Below are positions 54,337 through 64,000 of a stretch of 64,000 nucleotides of DNA, in pieces; position 1 is the first letter of the stretch, and every line of letters begins with the position of its first letter. The translations under genes and the position numbers were made by a program. Source of the DNA: Ahaetulla prasina (Eukaryota; Chordata; Lepidosauria; Squamata; Colubridae). The stretch is from contig NC_080541.1 of the NCBI RefSeq assembly GCF_028640845.1, forward strand, positions 8,291,935-8,355,934, written 5' to 3'. Under the pieces are notes generated by a model. It did not search any database, was not told the DNA's origin, and saw nothing but the letters and a program-made list of their open reading frames with translations.

Positions 54337-55371
54337 TACTCTCTTTTCTCCCTCCCACCGTTCTAAAATGGTAACTGGGCAGACCCGACCCTGCATTAAT
54401 TATATTTATACATCTTCAATAATCCCTGTACATTAACCATCACTCCATCTCTACCAAACCCCCAATTCCCTCCCCTTACCCCCACCCCACCCCGACTTCC
54501 CAGAACAAAATGCAGGGTATCAAAACTAACAATCATAATCTAAAATAATTCCTAAATTATAATCTCTAGTCACACCACACTTAGTCACACTCTCAATTCC
54601 CCTCTCCTTCAAAAATATATCTAATACAAAATATTTCCTAAATTTACTCATATGCTATTCGATATTTTTTTATCTGATACTTATTTTGAATATAATCAAT
54701 CCACATTTTCCATTCTAAAATATATTTTTCTAGTGTATAGTCTTTCAAGTAAGCGGAGATTTTTGCCATCTCTGCCAGATTTGATACTTTGAGTGTCCAT
54801 TCTTCAATTGTAGGTAATTCTTCTTTCTTCCAATACTGAGCAACCTCTGGATTATGTGGAATTGCGAGGACAGCTTAAATCTGCTGTCCAGCGGTTCGGT
54901 AAACCCCCTCTTCGGGAGAAGGAGAAGGTGGGGAGCTGTGGGCAGAGGTTGAATTTCCCTAAAGCCCCTGAGAAAAAAGGGGTTTGAAGGGTTAAGTTCC
55001 CTCCAGTAACCCGAAGTGCTCCAGATCCGAGGATTCTTCTGCTTTGGTGGAACCAATCACCACGACCAAACGCCGAGACTTATTTTGGACAATAAAGGAT
55101 TATACCGGACAGAACGAAAGTGGGAGAACTTTATGCAAGTAGCTAAGCCGATTCCCCGTTACTTTGTAACAAGCTTGAAAACAGCAAGAAAATGGAGGCG
55201 AATTGTTAACAAGTTAACGAGTGGAAAGTGAAAGCGATACTTTCAGCGTTTGCCGTCTGCAGTTGGTAATTTGCATGTTACTTGCTGCTTTAACTCTTTA
55301 ACTCTTTGCTGCCTGCTGATAGAATCTAGGGAGATTTTTAAATATTGCTTTAAAATTGGAAGTGTCTTGGC

Positions 55372-55405
55372 GACGTTTCGAAGAAGTCTCATTCGTCATC
55401 TTCAG
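55372..55405 (-). ncRNA. Hammerhead-like core, PLE family B
   Basis: Minus strand: CTGAAGA, extra T, GACGAA with TTCTTC, GAAAC, GTC. Boxes are intact here although the partner copy at 53110-53143 has lost box 1. Confidence 0.55.
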
Positions 55406-55616
55406 ACTGGTGTTTACAGCTTCGTGCTTCTAGGAGCAATGTGTGATCGTAGATGCAACTCAGACTAACCTGAGCACAACCAAGCCCCCCCCCAAACAGA
55501 ACACACCTCCACCCAATCAGAACACAGCCAAGCTCCCAACCAATCAGTTCAAACCCCCACTAGCAGTTAAAAGGAAGAAACATTGCTCCTAGAAGTACGA
55601 AGCTGTAAACACCAGC

Positions 55617-55650
55617 CTGAAGATGACGAATGAAACTTCGTCGAAACATC
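55617..55650 (+). ncRNA. Hammerhead-like core, PLE family B
   Basis: Same sequence as 53392-53425, in tandem unit 2. Confidence 0.6.
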
Positions 55651-55699
55651 ACCAAGACATTTCCAATTTTACGTGGGAGAAAACCCGAATAACCAAAAA

Positions 55700-55753
<54 letters not shown>

Positions 55754-56602
55754 TTGCTTTATGCTTTTGACTGTACCCTGTCCAGAATGATTCTGAGAAT
55801 GAGATGGGTGGTATCTAAATTTGATCAACAAACAAAGGCCTGTCATAGAAAACCATCCCGTTTATCTTTTCCGAGTCACGTATTTTGGTTGAGCGACTAT
55901 TCTCAGCTTCTCAAAACCTTTGAAAAGAAAGACCATTAGTGCACATTCAGGCAATGAATTCTCCCAGTTAAAGATTATTATGCCTTATGCAAGTACATTT
56001 TTTCCCCTCTTTTATCTCTCTTCAGTCTATTGTTAATTTTGTAATTTTCTGTTTCATCAAGGACGGAGATGGACAATTATCAGGGATGATAAGAGATGGA
56101 AGGCTTTCTTCTGCTGAAGATCAGTCATCTTTTCAAATTCTCTATTATTGTTGTACTATTAAGTCCAGGACATGTGGGACAAGCCCCAAAAATCTTGGAT
56201 AACCTTTCTGAGGTTTCCAAGGGTTGTTAATGAAATGTAATACAGTATGAAACGTAAAGGAAATTGGCTACATCCTTTCCTGGAGAATATTCTTCTTAAA
56301 AGAGAATATCTGTAGCTCACAGTTGAGATGAAATCCTTGGTACTCTTGAGTGCCATTGTTTGCTTGCAGGCATTTTATTATCCAGCTAGATAACATCATT
56401 AAAGGTCACTTGCTTGTGAGATGGAAGGCTATATAAAATAGAGGCAGATGGATGATAGATATAGATAACAGACAGATAGATGATAGGGATAGATAGGTAG
56501 GTAGGTAAGTAGGTAGGTAGATGATAGACAGATAGATGATAGGGATAGATAGACAGACAGACAGTTAGTTAGACAGACACAGACAGACAGACAGATGATA
56601 GG

Positions 56603-56670
<68 letters not shown>

Positions 56671-56671
<1 letters not shown>

Positions 56672-56970
56672 GCGGTGCTCATCTCCGTTTCGAAGCCAAA
56701 GAGCCAGCGCTGTCCAAAGATGTCTCCGTTGTCATGTGGCCGGCATGACTCAATGCCAAAGGCCCACGGAACGCTGTTACCTTCCCACCAAAGGTAGTCC
56801 CTATTTTTCTACTTGCATTTTTTACCTGCTTTCAAACTGCTAGGTTGGCTGAAGCTGGGACAAGTAATGGGAGCTCACCCCATTAAGCAGCACTAGGGAT
56901 TCGAACTGCTGAAGTGCCGACCTTTTGATCAACAAGCTCAGTGTCTTAGCCACTGAGCCACTGCATCCCT
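56671..56970 (-). mobile_element. Sauria SINE, lacking the 3' tail
   Basis: agcggtgctcatctccgttt abuts the GATA array; body cctatttttctacttgcat; head gtcttagccactgagccact. The Bov-B-like tail is replaced by microsatellite. Confidence 0.93.
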
Positions 56971-57576
56971 CGAAATGGACCATACTCATGTTCTTCTCCA
57001 TTTATGTATTCTTTTTCTTTTGATAAATGTTCTCATTGATAGTTATGGTTCTCTTGAGAGAACATGTTGATCATGCTTCATCTCAGGGAATAATTTGTTC
57101 ATTCCTAGGTCAATCAGGCTTCCTTTTTTCCCCCTTTCAATCTATGAAATGATTATATTCCTTTATGACCTCCCGCTCCAAAAAAAGAAAAAGAAAAAGG
57201 AATTACGAAAGCAGAGGTGTACCTATTCTAAACACAGCATCTCCTTTGCTAATAGGATTTAACCACTCTGTTGCACAATGAAGCCAATGGCATTTGCAAG
57301 GAACCACAACGGAAAGAAAAAAGGAAATAGTTTTTGTGTTAAAACAATAGCGCAGTCTGCAACATCGTGGAAACAGTTGTAATTAGGTGGATATTTGGAC
57401 AATAATGGTGAGGCTAAGCAGGATTTTCTATTTTTTTCAAAGGTTTTGTAGAGGTCTATCCTGAAGTCAATTTGTTGGAGGAAGCTTAGTGATAACTGAT
57501 GGTATTCTGCAGCTTCAGTTGTTATGATATGTTATGTCAATCATTTTGAATCTATGGGTGTTCAGCAGGAGTCTTG
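56971..57576. other. Unique sequence, no recognised feature
   Basis: About 600 bases of AT-rich DNA. Confidence 0.4.
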
Positions 57577-57581
57577 GTTAG

Positions 57582-58131
57582 TGTTGTGATCCGCCAGCAG
57601 TCTGCGGAGCTGGCAATGAAGTCAGACAGCGATGAGGCTGAGGTGAGGCCAGGGCCATCGGGGAGTGAGGTGCAGACTTCAGAATCTCCAGAGACTGACA
57701 GTAGTGAGGCAGAGAACAGGAGAAGCCTGTTCCTAATGCACGCATGAGAAGAGCTGCCAGAAGGCAAGAGCAGTTCAAGCAGAGAGGACAACTCAAAAGT
57801 AGGGCCAAGAGATGATTGGCCCCTCCCATAAGGCTTAAAACAGATCAGCAACAGTGTTTGGGCTTAGCTGGAGAACAATGTTGATGGCTTCATCTTCTTG
57901 CATTTATTTTTGTATCGGTGACTTCTGAACTTTTGCCAAGAAAGGCCTTTGACAGTTTGCCTAATTGGACCAAGGTTTGCGATAGGACTGAGGCATTTGT
58001 GTTGGGAGGAATTTGCTTTAATTTAGTTGAACTACGCTGTGAATGAAGTCATTCTCAGCTGTTCAAATAAAGTTTGTTTGTTTTTTCACTGATTGAGTTT
58101 CCTCCTACCTACTTGGGCCTGGGTCACAACA
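57582..58131 (+). mobile_element. Solo LTR, family LTR-1
   Basis: Starts TGTTGTGATCC, ends GGGTCACAACA; perfect 5-bp TSD gttag at 57577-57581 and 58132-58136. TATA-like gcttaaaacagatc and polyadenylation caaataaag. Confidence 0.95.
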
Positions 58132-58187
58132 GTTAGAAGAACTGCTTTGGAGTTTAAGTAGAAACTTAAAAGAACGCTGGATGATTA

Positions 58188-58803
58188 CAGTAGTGGCCAA
58201 AATTATGAAAACCTTTTGGGAAAAGTGTATTTTCTAAAACTAGCTAATAGCACCATTTTTGGGGGGGGAGTAGTACCATAAAATTATATATCAATGGAAA
58301 GATAATTTAATCAAGAATGTAATGCAATAACTTTTATGAAGGAGCTGCTATTAGAATAGCAGTTACAGTATAAAGAAGAAAAGTAAAACACGCAGAAAAA
58401 AGAGATATACAAAAATTATCACCATAGAAAAAAATGAGATATACAAAAATGATTACCATGAGAGTTAATACTTTGTTGGGTAACCTTTAGCATGAATTAT
58501 GGCCTTACAACGCCCACCCATGGAGTGAACCAAGTCTTTTAGTTCTGCAGCTGTTATAATGTGAAACCAAAATTGAATGATTGCTTCTATTAACTGGGTA
58601 TTATTGTTGGGTCACTTTTGACTAACAAGTTTCTTTAGTTGGCTCCATAGATTTTCAATTGGGTTAAGATCTGGGCTATTCCCAGGCCATTCCAATAGTG
58701 GAATATGATTATCTTGAAACTTCAGAAAAAAGTCATGTTATTAGCCATCAAACCTCAAAAATACACTTTTCCCAAAAGGTTTCCACAATTTTGGCCACTC
58801 CTG
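58188..58803 (-). mobile_element. Tc1-type transposon relic, 616 bp
   Basis: About 45-bp TIRs (cagtagtggccaaaattatg and, inverted, caggagtggccaaaattgtg) with TA at both sides. Minus strand encodes [19 protein letters not shown], the region of the last catalytic Asp/Glu of Tc1 transposases, and SMGGRCKAIIHAKGYPTKY at the end. Most of the N-terminus is deleted. Confidence 0.92.
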
Positions 58804-58837
58804 TAAGTAGCAGAAGTCCATTTTTTAAAAAAAATGG

Positions 58838-58935
58838 TTACAGGAATTGGGTATGTCTAGTCTAATGAAAAGAAGGACTAGGGGACATATGATAGCAGTG
58901 TTCCTGTTAGAACCTGCTAGATTTCACCCATGGAT
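58838..58935 (+). mobile_element. CR1 scrap and hAT family D scrap
   Basis: aggaattgggtatgtctagt is CR1; gttagaacctgctagatttc is the end of a family D MITE. Confidence 0.6.
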
Positions 58936-59054
58936 AGGATGCCGTATGTTGAAAAGACTTTTGAATGCAAAGAGAAGGTGAAATCTCCAGTAATGCGAAT
59001 AATTATAAATAAATAAGTAGCTAAATATGCAGGGGGGACTCAAATGTATTGGAT

Positions 59055-59235
59055 TTAAATGTTTTTCCCCGAAGGCCATCACTCTGCTAAACAAATAATT
59101 CCCTCAACACTGTCAAACTATTTACTAAATCTGCACTACTATTAATCTTCTCATCGTTCCCACCACCCATCTTCTTCCACTTATGACAGTATGACTGTAA
59201 CTTTGCTGCTTATATCCTTACGATCACAGTTTCCA
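59055..59235 (+). mobile_element. CR1/L3-type LINE ORF end and 3' UTR
   Basis: cgaaggccatcactctgcta (end of the LINE ORF) and aacactgtcaaactatttac; truncated before the AATAG tail. Confidence 0.8.
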
Positions 59236-59389
59236 AGTTGAAATTGTCTATGTGTTGGGAGATTCAGGACTTTTCTTTATGACTTTTGACTGCTAGTTGG
59301 TGTTCATGGATGCACTCTGCTAGTCTTCTGCCTATTTGATCTACATAGTGGTAGATCACACCTTACACTGTGTGTAAGCTGTCAAAGTG

Positions 59390-60425
59390 CTGTCCTGGAA
59401 GCCGTACGGGTCTGGATGGGGAGAAACAGACTCAGGCTCAATCCATCCAAGACGGAGTGGCTGTGGATGCCGGCACCCCGGTACAGTCAGCTGCAACTGC
59501 GGCTGGCTGTTGGGGGCGAGTCATTGGCCCCAACAGAAAGAGTGCGCAACTTGGGTGTTCTCCTGGATGGACGGCTGTCGTTTGAAGACCACCTGGCGGC
59601 CGTCTCCAGGAGAGCTTTTTACCAGGTTCGCCTGGTTCGCCAGTTGCGCCCCTTCCTTGACCGGGATGCCTTATGCACGGTCACTCATGCTCTAGTCACT
59701 TCTTGTCTGGATTATTGCAATGCTCTCTACATGGGGCTACCCCTGAAGTGCACTCGGAGGCTCCAGTTAGTCCAGAATGCAGCTGCGCGGGTGATTGAGG
59801 GAGCCACACATTGCTCCCGGGTAACACTGCTCCTGCGCAGTTTGCACTGGCTACCTGTGGTCTTTCAGGTGCACTTCAAGGTGTTGGTTACCATTTTTAA
59901 AGCGCTCCATGGCTTAGGGCCCGGGTACTTACGGGACCGCCTGCTGTTACCCTATGCCTCCCACCGACCCGTACGCTCACACAGAGAGGGTCTTCTCAGG
60001 GTGCCGTCCGCCAAGCAATTCCGGCTGGCGGCCCCCAGGGGAAGGGCCTTCTCTATTGGAGCACCTACCCTCTGGAACGAACTTCCCCCTGGTTTGCGTC
60101 AATTACCTGACCTTCGGACCTTTCGCCGTGAATTGAAAACGTACTTGTTCATCCAAGCGGGACTGGCTTAATTCTTAATTCTTAATTCTTAATTTTTAAA
60201 TTTTGAATTTTTTGAATTTTAATAATTTTAAATTGGGTATTCTGTTTTATTGGGTCAAATTTGACAGTTTTTAAATTTTTCGGCCATTATAGAATATGTT
60301 ATTTTAATTTGTTGTTTTAAAATTGTATATTGTATTGTTTTAATTTGGCTGTACACTGCCCTGAGTCCTTCGGGAGAAGGGCAGTATAAAAATCTAAATA
60401 ATAAATAAATAAATAAATAAAATAA
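59390..60425 (+). pseudogene. L2 LINE reverse transcriptase C-terminus and full 3' end
   Basis: Open frame 59416-60171 (251 codons). Order: LRLNPSKTEWL, VRNLGVLLDGRLSFEDHL, VTSCLDYCNALYMGLP, RLQLVQNAAARVI, LLRSLHWLPV, FKALHGLGPGYL and APTLWNELPPGLRQLPDLRT. This is the end of the RT domain plus the L2 C-terminal region; catalytic YADD-type residues are upstream of the truncation. The 3' UTR ends ccctgagtccttcgggagaa with an (AAAT)n tail. Higher GC than its surroundings and undamaged, so comparatively young. Confidence 0.9.
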
Positions 60426-61340
60426 ATCCTTACATTATTATAGATAATTCCCAGTTTTTTCTTCGGAGGCTCCTGGGTCTTTTGATTTACTTAGAATGTT
60501 CTGGAGGGCTTTGGTTAGCTGTAGGTTAGGCTTCAAAGAATCTTTGGATGAAAAGAAAGTAGTGATGCTTCTTCAAGACCAAGACCTGCAGGAAGTAGAA
60601 AATCAAAACACCTATTAAGAAGGAGCTGAAGGCAAATGCCTCTTCTACAGCAGAAACTACTTGTGAAGAGAAGTTGGTCCTGCTTTCCTCTGGTCCTAGA
60701 GAAGGCAGAAAGTCAAATAAATGGCAAAAAACATGCTGCCATGGCAGGTTGACCAAACAGGATCTATAGGGAGACTGCCAGCCTAGAAGATCTAACTGTT
60801 GTGGCCCGCCGGTGGCCAGCAGAGCTGGCAGCAGAGTCAGGCAGTGAGGAGGTTGGGGAGGAACTTGGGCCAGTCCTGGGGGCTGGGGAAAGCTCGGATG
60901 AGGGCTCTGCATCAGAGGCAGAGAGGGACCTAGACAGCAGCGAGGCAGAGGAACAGCTGGAGCCCGTTCCCAGTGTGTGCACACATAGAGCTGCCGGAAG
61001 ACAAGAACAATTAAGAAAGCAGGGTTGACTCAGGAGTAAGGCCATACCTTGGAGATAATTGGCCCCTCCCATAGGAAATAAAAGAGGAGCAAACAAGGAG
61101 TGGGCTTTTTCAGGAAACCATTCCTTCATTCTGTGACTCTGAGAGACTCTGTTCCAAGTTTTGTCTTGTACTGCGGTTGGAAACAATTTATGTGGCAGCT
61201 TGCCAAACGAGAAAAGGTGTGTTGAGAAATATTCCTTTGAAAAACTGTTCAGACAAACCTTGCTGACTGTGAATGAATGTAATTCACAGCCATGTAAATA
61301 AAAGAGGTTTTGCCAGTAATTCCTGCCTCCTGCTTGTTAA

Positions 61341-61942
61341 TGTTGTGGTCCCCCAGCAGCCTGCGGACCTGGCAGCAGAGTCAGACAGTGAGGAGGCTGG
61401 GGAGGACAATGGGCCAGTCCTGAAGTCAGGGGAAGACTTGGATGAGGGCTCTGCATTGGAGGCAGAGATGGGGCCAGGGCCATCTGGGAGCGATGCGTGG
61501 ACTCTGGAGCCTCCAGAGGCGGACAGCAGAGAGGCAGAGGAACAGGAGGAGCCTGTTCCTAGTACACGTTTGAGAAGAGCTGCCAGAAAGCAAGAGCAGC
61601 TGAAGCAAAAAGGACGACTCGGGAGTAAGACCAGAAGATGATTGACCACTCCCATAAGGCTTAAAAGAGCAGCAATGAACCGTTGGGTTCTTTGTAGAAA
61701 AGCAATGCTGATTCCATTGCTTCTTGCCAGCATCTCTTGAACTTTGTGGGGTTCTTGCCAAGAAAAGTCTTTGGCAGATTGCCAAAGACAACAAAGATTG
61801 GTGATAAGGCCGAAGCACTGTTTATGAAGAATTTGTTTTGGACTAAGCCGAGAATGAATCAATTCTCAGCTGTTTTAATAAAATAAGTTTGTTCAGGACT
61901 GAATTGTGTTTGGTAATCACTACTTGGGCCTCGGTCGCAACA
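61341..61942 (+). mobile_element. Solo LTR, family LTR-1, nested
   Basis: Starts TGTTGTGGTCC, ends CGGTCGCAACA; perfect 5-bp TSD gttaa at 61336-61340 and 61943-61947. TATA-like gcttaaaagagcagc; polyadenylation taataaaat. Confidence 0.96.
61342..61641 (+). pseudogene. Conserved U3 open frame in LTR-1
   Basis: 100 codons from the first LTR bases: acidic LAAESDSEEAGEDNGPVL, then EPPEADSREAEEQEEPVP, then basic RRAARKQEQLKQKGRLGS with the stop before the promoter. Broken or partly open in the other LTR-1 copies. Same layout as the LTR-2 frame. Likely the end of an upstream ORF in the intact element. Confidence 0.55.
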
Positions 61943-61971
61943 GTTAAGGGAGCCTAGGTCAGAACACTAGC

Positions 61972-62727
61972 GATGCTTGCTTCTTATTCGCAAGACTGTC
62001 TGCAACTAAAATCTTTGTTTTTCATCTTGATGGATTACTCCAGGAATGCCCGACCATGTATCTAATTTGAAAATTCAGCTAGTTGGCACTGCATTTCAGA
62101 TGCGTGATTTTGGAATGCTGGGAAAGGAATCTTGGGAGCTGAAGGAACTTCATGGGCCTTAGGTTGTCTATTGTTATTCTAACAAAAGTATTGCCTCCAT
62201 CATCATTGTCCTTAGTCTTTGGTTATCATCTTGTCCTTGAAAGAAAAGAGTTGCCTCAAATAGCACCAGCTGGAAAACTACAGAAAATATATTTACTTCC
62301 CAAGCTACCATTGATTGTGTCTTTGACTTCCACCGAGTTTTAGAAATGCTGATATAACCTGTCACACAAAATATGTTACTTAAGGCAGGATAAAAATTAC
62401 TCACTGACTTTGCTAGTATTTCTGTAATATATATTTCGTCTTCTGTGCTTGTTGATTAACCTGTCGGAAGAAATGAATTGTAGATTGAATGGCCTTTTCA
62501 GTATCAAAGGTAGGGAGGGTAATTCAAATATTATTCTTTCTTTTGAAATGTTGCAGGTAAAACCAGATATTCTTAATACCTACTGCATATTAATGCATTC
62601 TATTTATAATCTGCATTATAAGATGGATTTTGACCCAAAGACTTCAAAAACCAGGAGACATTTATTTGCTTCTAGGGTCTTCCCTGGATTTTGAGGTATC
62701 CTGCCCAACAAACATGTTATTTTGTCA
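61972..62727. other. Unique sequence, no recognised feature
   Basis: About 750 bases; no repeat or coding signal recognised. Confidence 0.4.
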
Positions 62728-62735
62728 CTGTAGTT

Positions 62736-62952
62736 CAGGGGTCGACAACCTTAAACACTCAAAGAGTTACAAAGGTCTTTAACAGGAAGCCCCCTGTTCA
62801 ATTCTGGAGGCAACCGAAAGTCCAGTTCCCCCACCATAGAGTCTCATGCTAGTGCAGCGTCCTTTTTCCTTTTACCGACCAGCAACAAGGAGGCACAGCA
62901 GAGGGATGAAAGAGCCACATGCGGCTCCAGAGCCACGGGTTGCCGACTCCTG
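62736..62952 (-). mobile_element. hAT element, family H
   Basis: Ends caggggtcgacaacctt and gggttgccgactcctg; perfect 8-bp TSD ctgtagtt at 62728-62735 and 62953-62960. Confidence 0.95.
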
Positions 62953-63047
62953 CTGTAGTTGATTGTCCTTAAAAATATTGTAAAAATTGGGTTTCTTTTT
63001 TCCCCTATTGACCAAGATACATTTTAAAATGTACCTTCACTGGGTAC

Positions 63048-63820
63048 AGGTAATCCTCAATTTACGACCACAATTGAGCCCAAAATTTCTTTTGCTAAGC
63101 GTGACAGTTGTTAAGTGGTTTTTGCCCCATTTTACAACTTTCTTGCCACAATTGTTAAGTGAATCACTCCAGTTACTCAGTTAGCATAACCGTTGTTAAG
63201 TGAATCTGGCTTTCCCATTGACTTTGCTTGTCAGAAGATAATCACATTTATTTGTTTATTTATTTATTTAATTTAATTTTTATACCGCCCTTCTCCCGAA
63301 GGACTCAGGGCGGTTCACAGCCAAGTTAAACAACCAGTACATAAATACAATTAAAATTAATAATTAAAAAACTAATTAAATATGGCCCAAATTTAAAACT
63401 CCAATTAAAACCCATAAACCCATTAAAATTTAAAACCCAATAATAAAATTCTAAAACATCCTATGCCAGTCCTGCACGGAAGAATAAATATGTCTTCAGC
63501 TCGCGGCGGAAGGTCCGAAGGTCAGGAAGTTGTCGAAGTCCTGGGGGAAGTTCGTTCCAGAGGGTAGGAGCCACCACAGAGAAGGCCCTTCCCCTGGGGG
63601 CCGTCAGCCGACATTGTTTGGCTGACGGCACCCTGAAGAGTCCCTCCCTGTGACCTTGGGACACGGCAGTGGTCATAAATATGAACCAGTTGCCAGGCAC
63701 CTGAATTTTGTTCAAATGACCATAGTAAGTCACAAGTCTGAAAACAGTCATAAGTAACTTTTTTCAGTGTCATTGTTACTTTGGTCACTAAATGAAGAGT
63801 TATAAGTCAATGTCTACAGT
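63048..63820 (+). mobile_element. Tigger/mariner-like MITE split by L2
   Basis: caggtaatcctcaatttacg to gataatcacat, resuming after the L2 with gtgaccttgggacac and ending gtcaatgtctacagta. Confidence 0.85.
63248..63652 (-). mobile_element. L2 LINE 3' end inserted in the MITE
   Basis: (ATTT)n tail at 63248-63273, cgcccttctcccgaaggac, then minus-strand ORF end PSAKQCRLTAPRGRAFSVVA, ELPPGLRQLPDLRTFRRELK. Confidence 0.92.
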
Positions 63821-63852
63821 AGCTGTATTTGAGTGCTTTAGATGGGTTGAGA

Positions 63853-64000
63853 CCAGTGGTGAAATCTAAATTTCTTTCCTACCCGTTCTGTGGTGGGTGT
63901 GGCTTGGTGGTGGTGGGGTCATGTGACTGGGTGGGCGTGGCTATGTAACCATGTGACTGAGGGATCAAAAGACAGAAACTCACTAACAATGTCCTGCTGG
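63853..64000 (+). mobile_element. hAT MITE, family D-like, cut by window end
   Basis: cagtggtgaaatctaaattt then gttctgtggtgggtgtggct. The right end lies outside the window. Confidence 0.7.

Larger units (their letters stand above)
52077..56575. repeat. 2.25-kb direct tandem duplication
   Basis: Unit 1 about 52077-54336, unit 2 about 54337-56570. Both contain the L1 part, PLE B pair, (CA)n, unique DNA, PLE C scrap and GATA repeats. The junction joins (GACA)n to the L1 3' UTR (tctcttttctccctcc). Unit 2 differs by small deletions (about 21 bases in the ccaatcag repeats, 14 bases before cattgctcc) and roughly 1 percent substitutions. Confidence 0.95.
60797..61966 (+). mobile_element. Solo LTR, LTR-1-related, split by another LTR-1
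   Basis: Starts TGTTGTGGCCC, ends TAGGTCAGAACA; TSD ctaac (60792-60796) and ctagc (61967-61971), 4 of 5. Interrupted 24 bases before its end by 61341-61942. Net length about 563 bp. U3 acidic frame 60801-61028 ends AAGRQEQLRKQG. Confidence 0.9.

Overview
This is vertebrate nuclear DNA, most likely from a snake. The evidence is the repeat content: tRNA-derived Sauria-type SINEs, CR1, L2, L1 and BovB LINE pieces, a CR1/L3-type LINE whose 3' end runs into (AATAG)n pentanucleotide arrays (a pattern described for snakes), Penelope-like elements (PLEs), many hAT-type MITEs, solo LTRs and dense microsatellites. I see no host exon, rRNA, functional tRNA, bacterial gene or CRISPR array. The window reads as an intergenic or intronic stretch built from nested transposons. 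All coding capacity is relic retroelement sequence, so entries of type pseudogene are transposon ORF remnants.

Layout. 1-10 kb: CR1 broken by hAT elements, a 1.7-kb tandem duplication (L3 tail + L1 + CR1-group LINE), PLE copies, microsatellites, solo LTRs. 10.6-15.6 kb: an L1 holding a Tigger-like element, which holds a LINE whose 3' tail leads into a 0.93-kb GATAA/GGGTA array; then an L3 LINE split by a fourfold tandem Sauria SINE. 15.7-24 kb: MITEs, an R4/Dong-like LINE end, SINEs, a PLE inverted pair split by a solo LTR. 24.9-31.4 kb: an L1/LINE/PLE nest inside one 18-bp target duplication, many CR1 pieces, a 203-bp palindrome, LINE tails with AATAG arrays. 32.2-38.7 kb: PLE > hAT > two solo LTRs, some unique sequence, a 711-bp tandem duplication. 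39.6-51.7 kb: long pyrimidine and purine tracts, hAT elements, L2, BovB, L1, a solo LTR. 51.7-57 kb: a 2.25-kb tandem duplication carrying a 5'-inverted L1 and PLE pairs. 57.6-64 kb: nested solo LTRs, a Tc1 relic, L2 copies.

Most notable: three PLE families here carry the same hammerhead-ribozyme-like core (CUGANGA, one extra base, stem II, GAAAC, then GUC or AUC), several apparently intact and some in inverted pairs. PLE hammerheads are an established concept; the dense local set, the one-base offset, the near-identical inverted arms and a stop codon inside the core deserve testing. Solo LTRs of two to three related families also share an open frame in U3 ending in an Arg-rich tail. Stretches where nothing is recognised are listed as such; a few look like candidate conserved non-coding DNA, but no alignment was possible. 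Boundaries without a target-site duplication (TSD) are good to about 10-30 bases.
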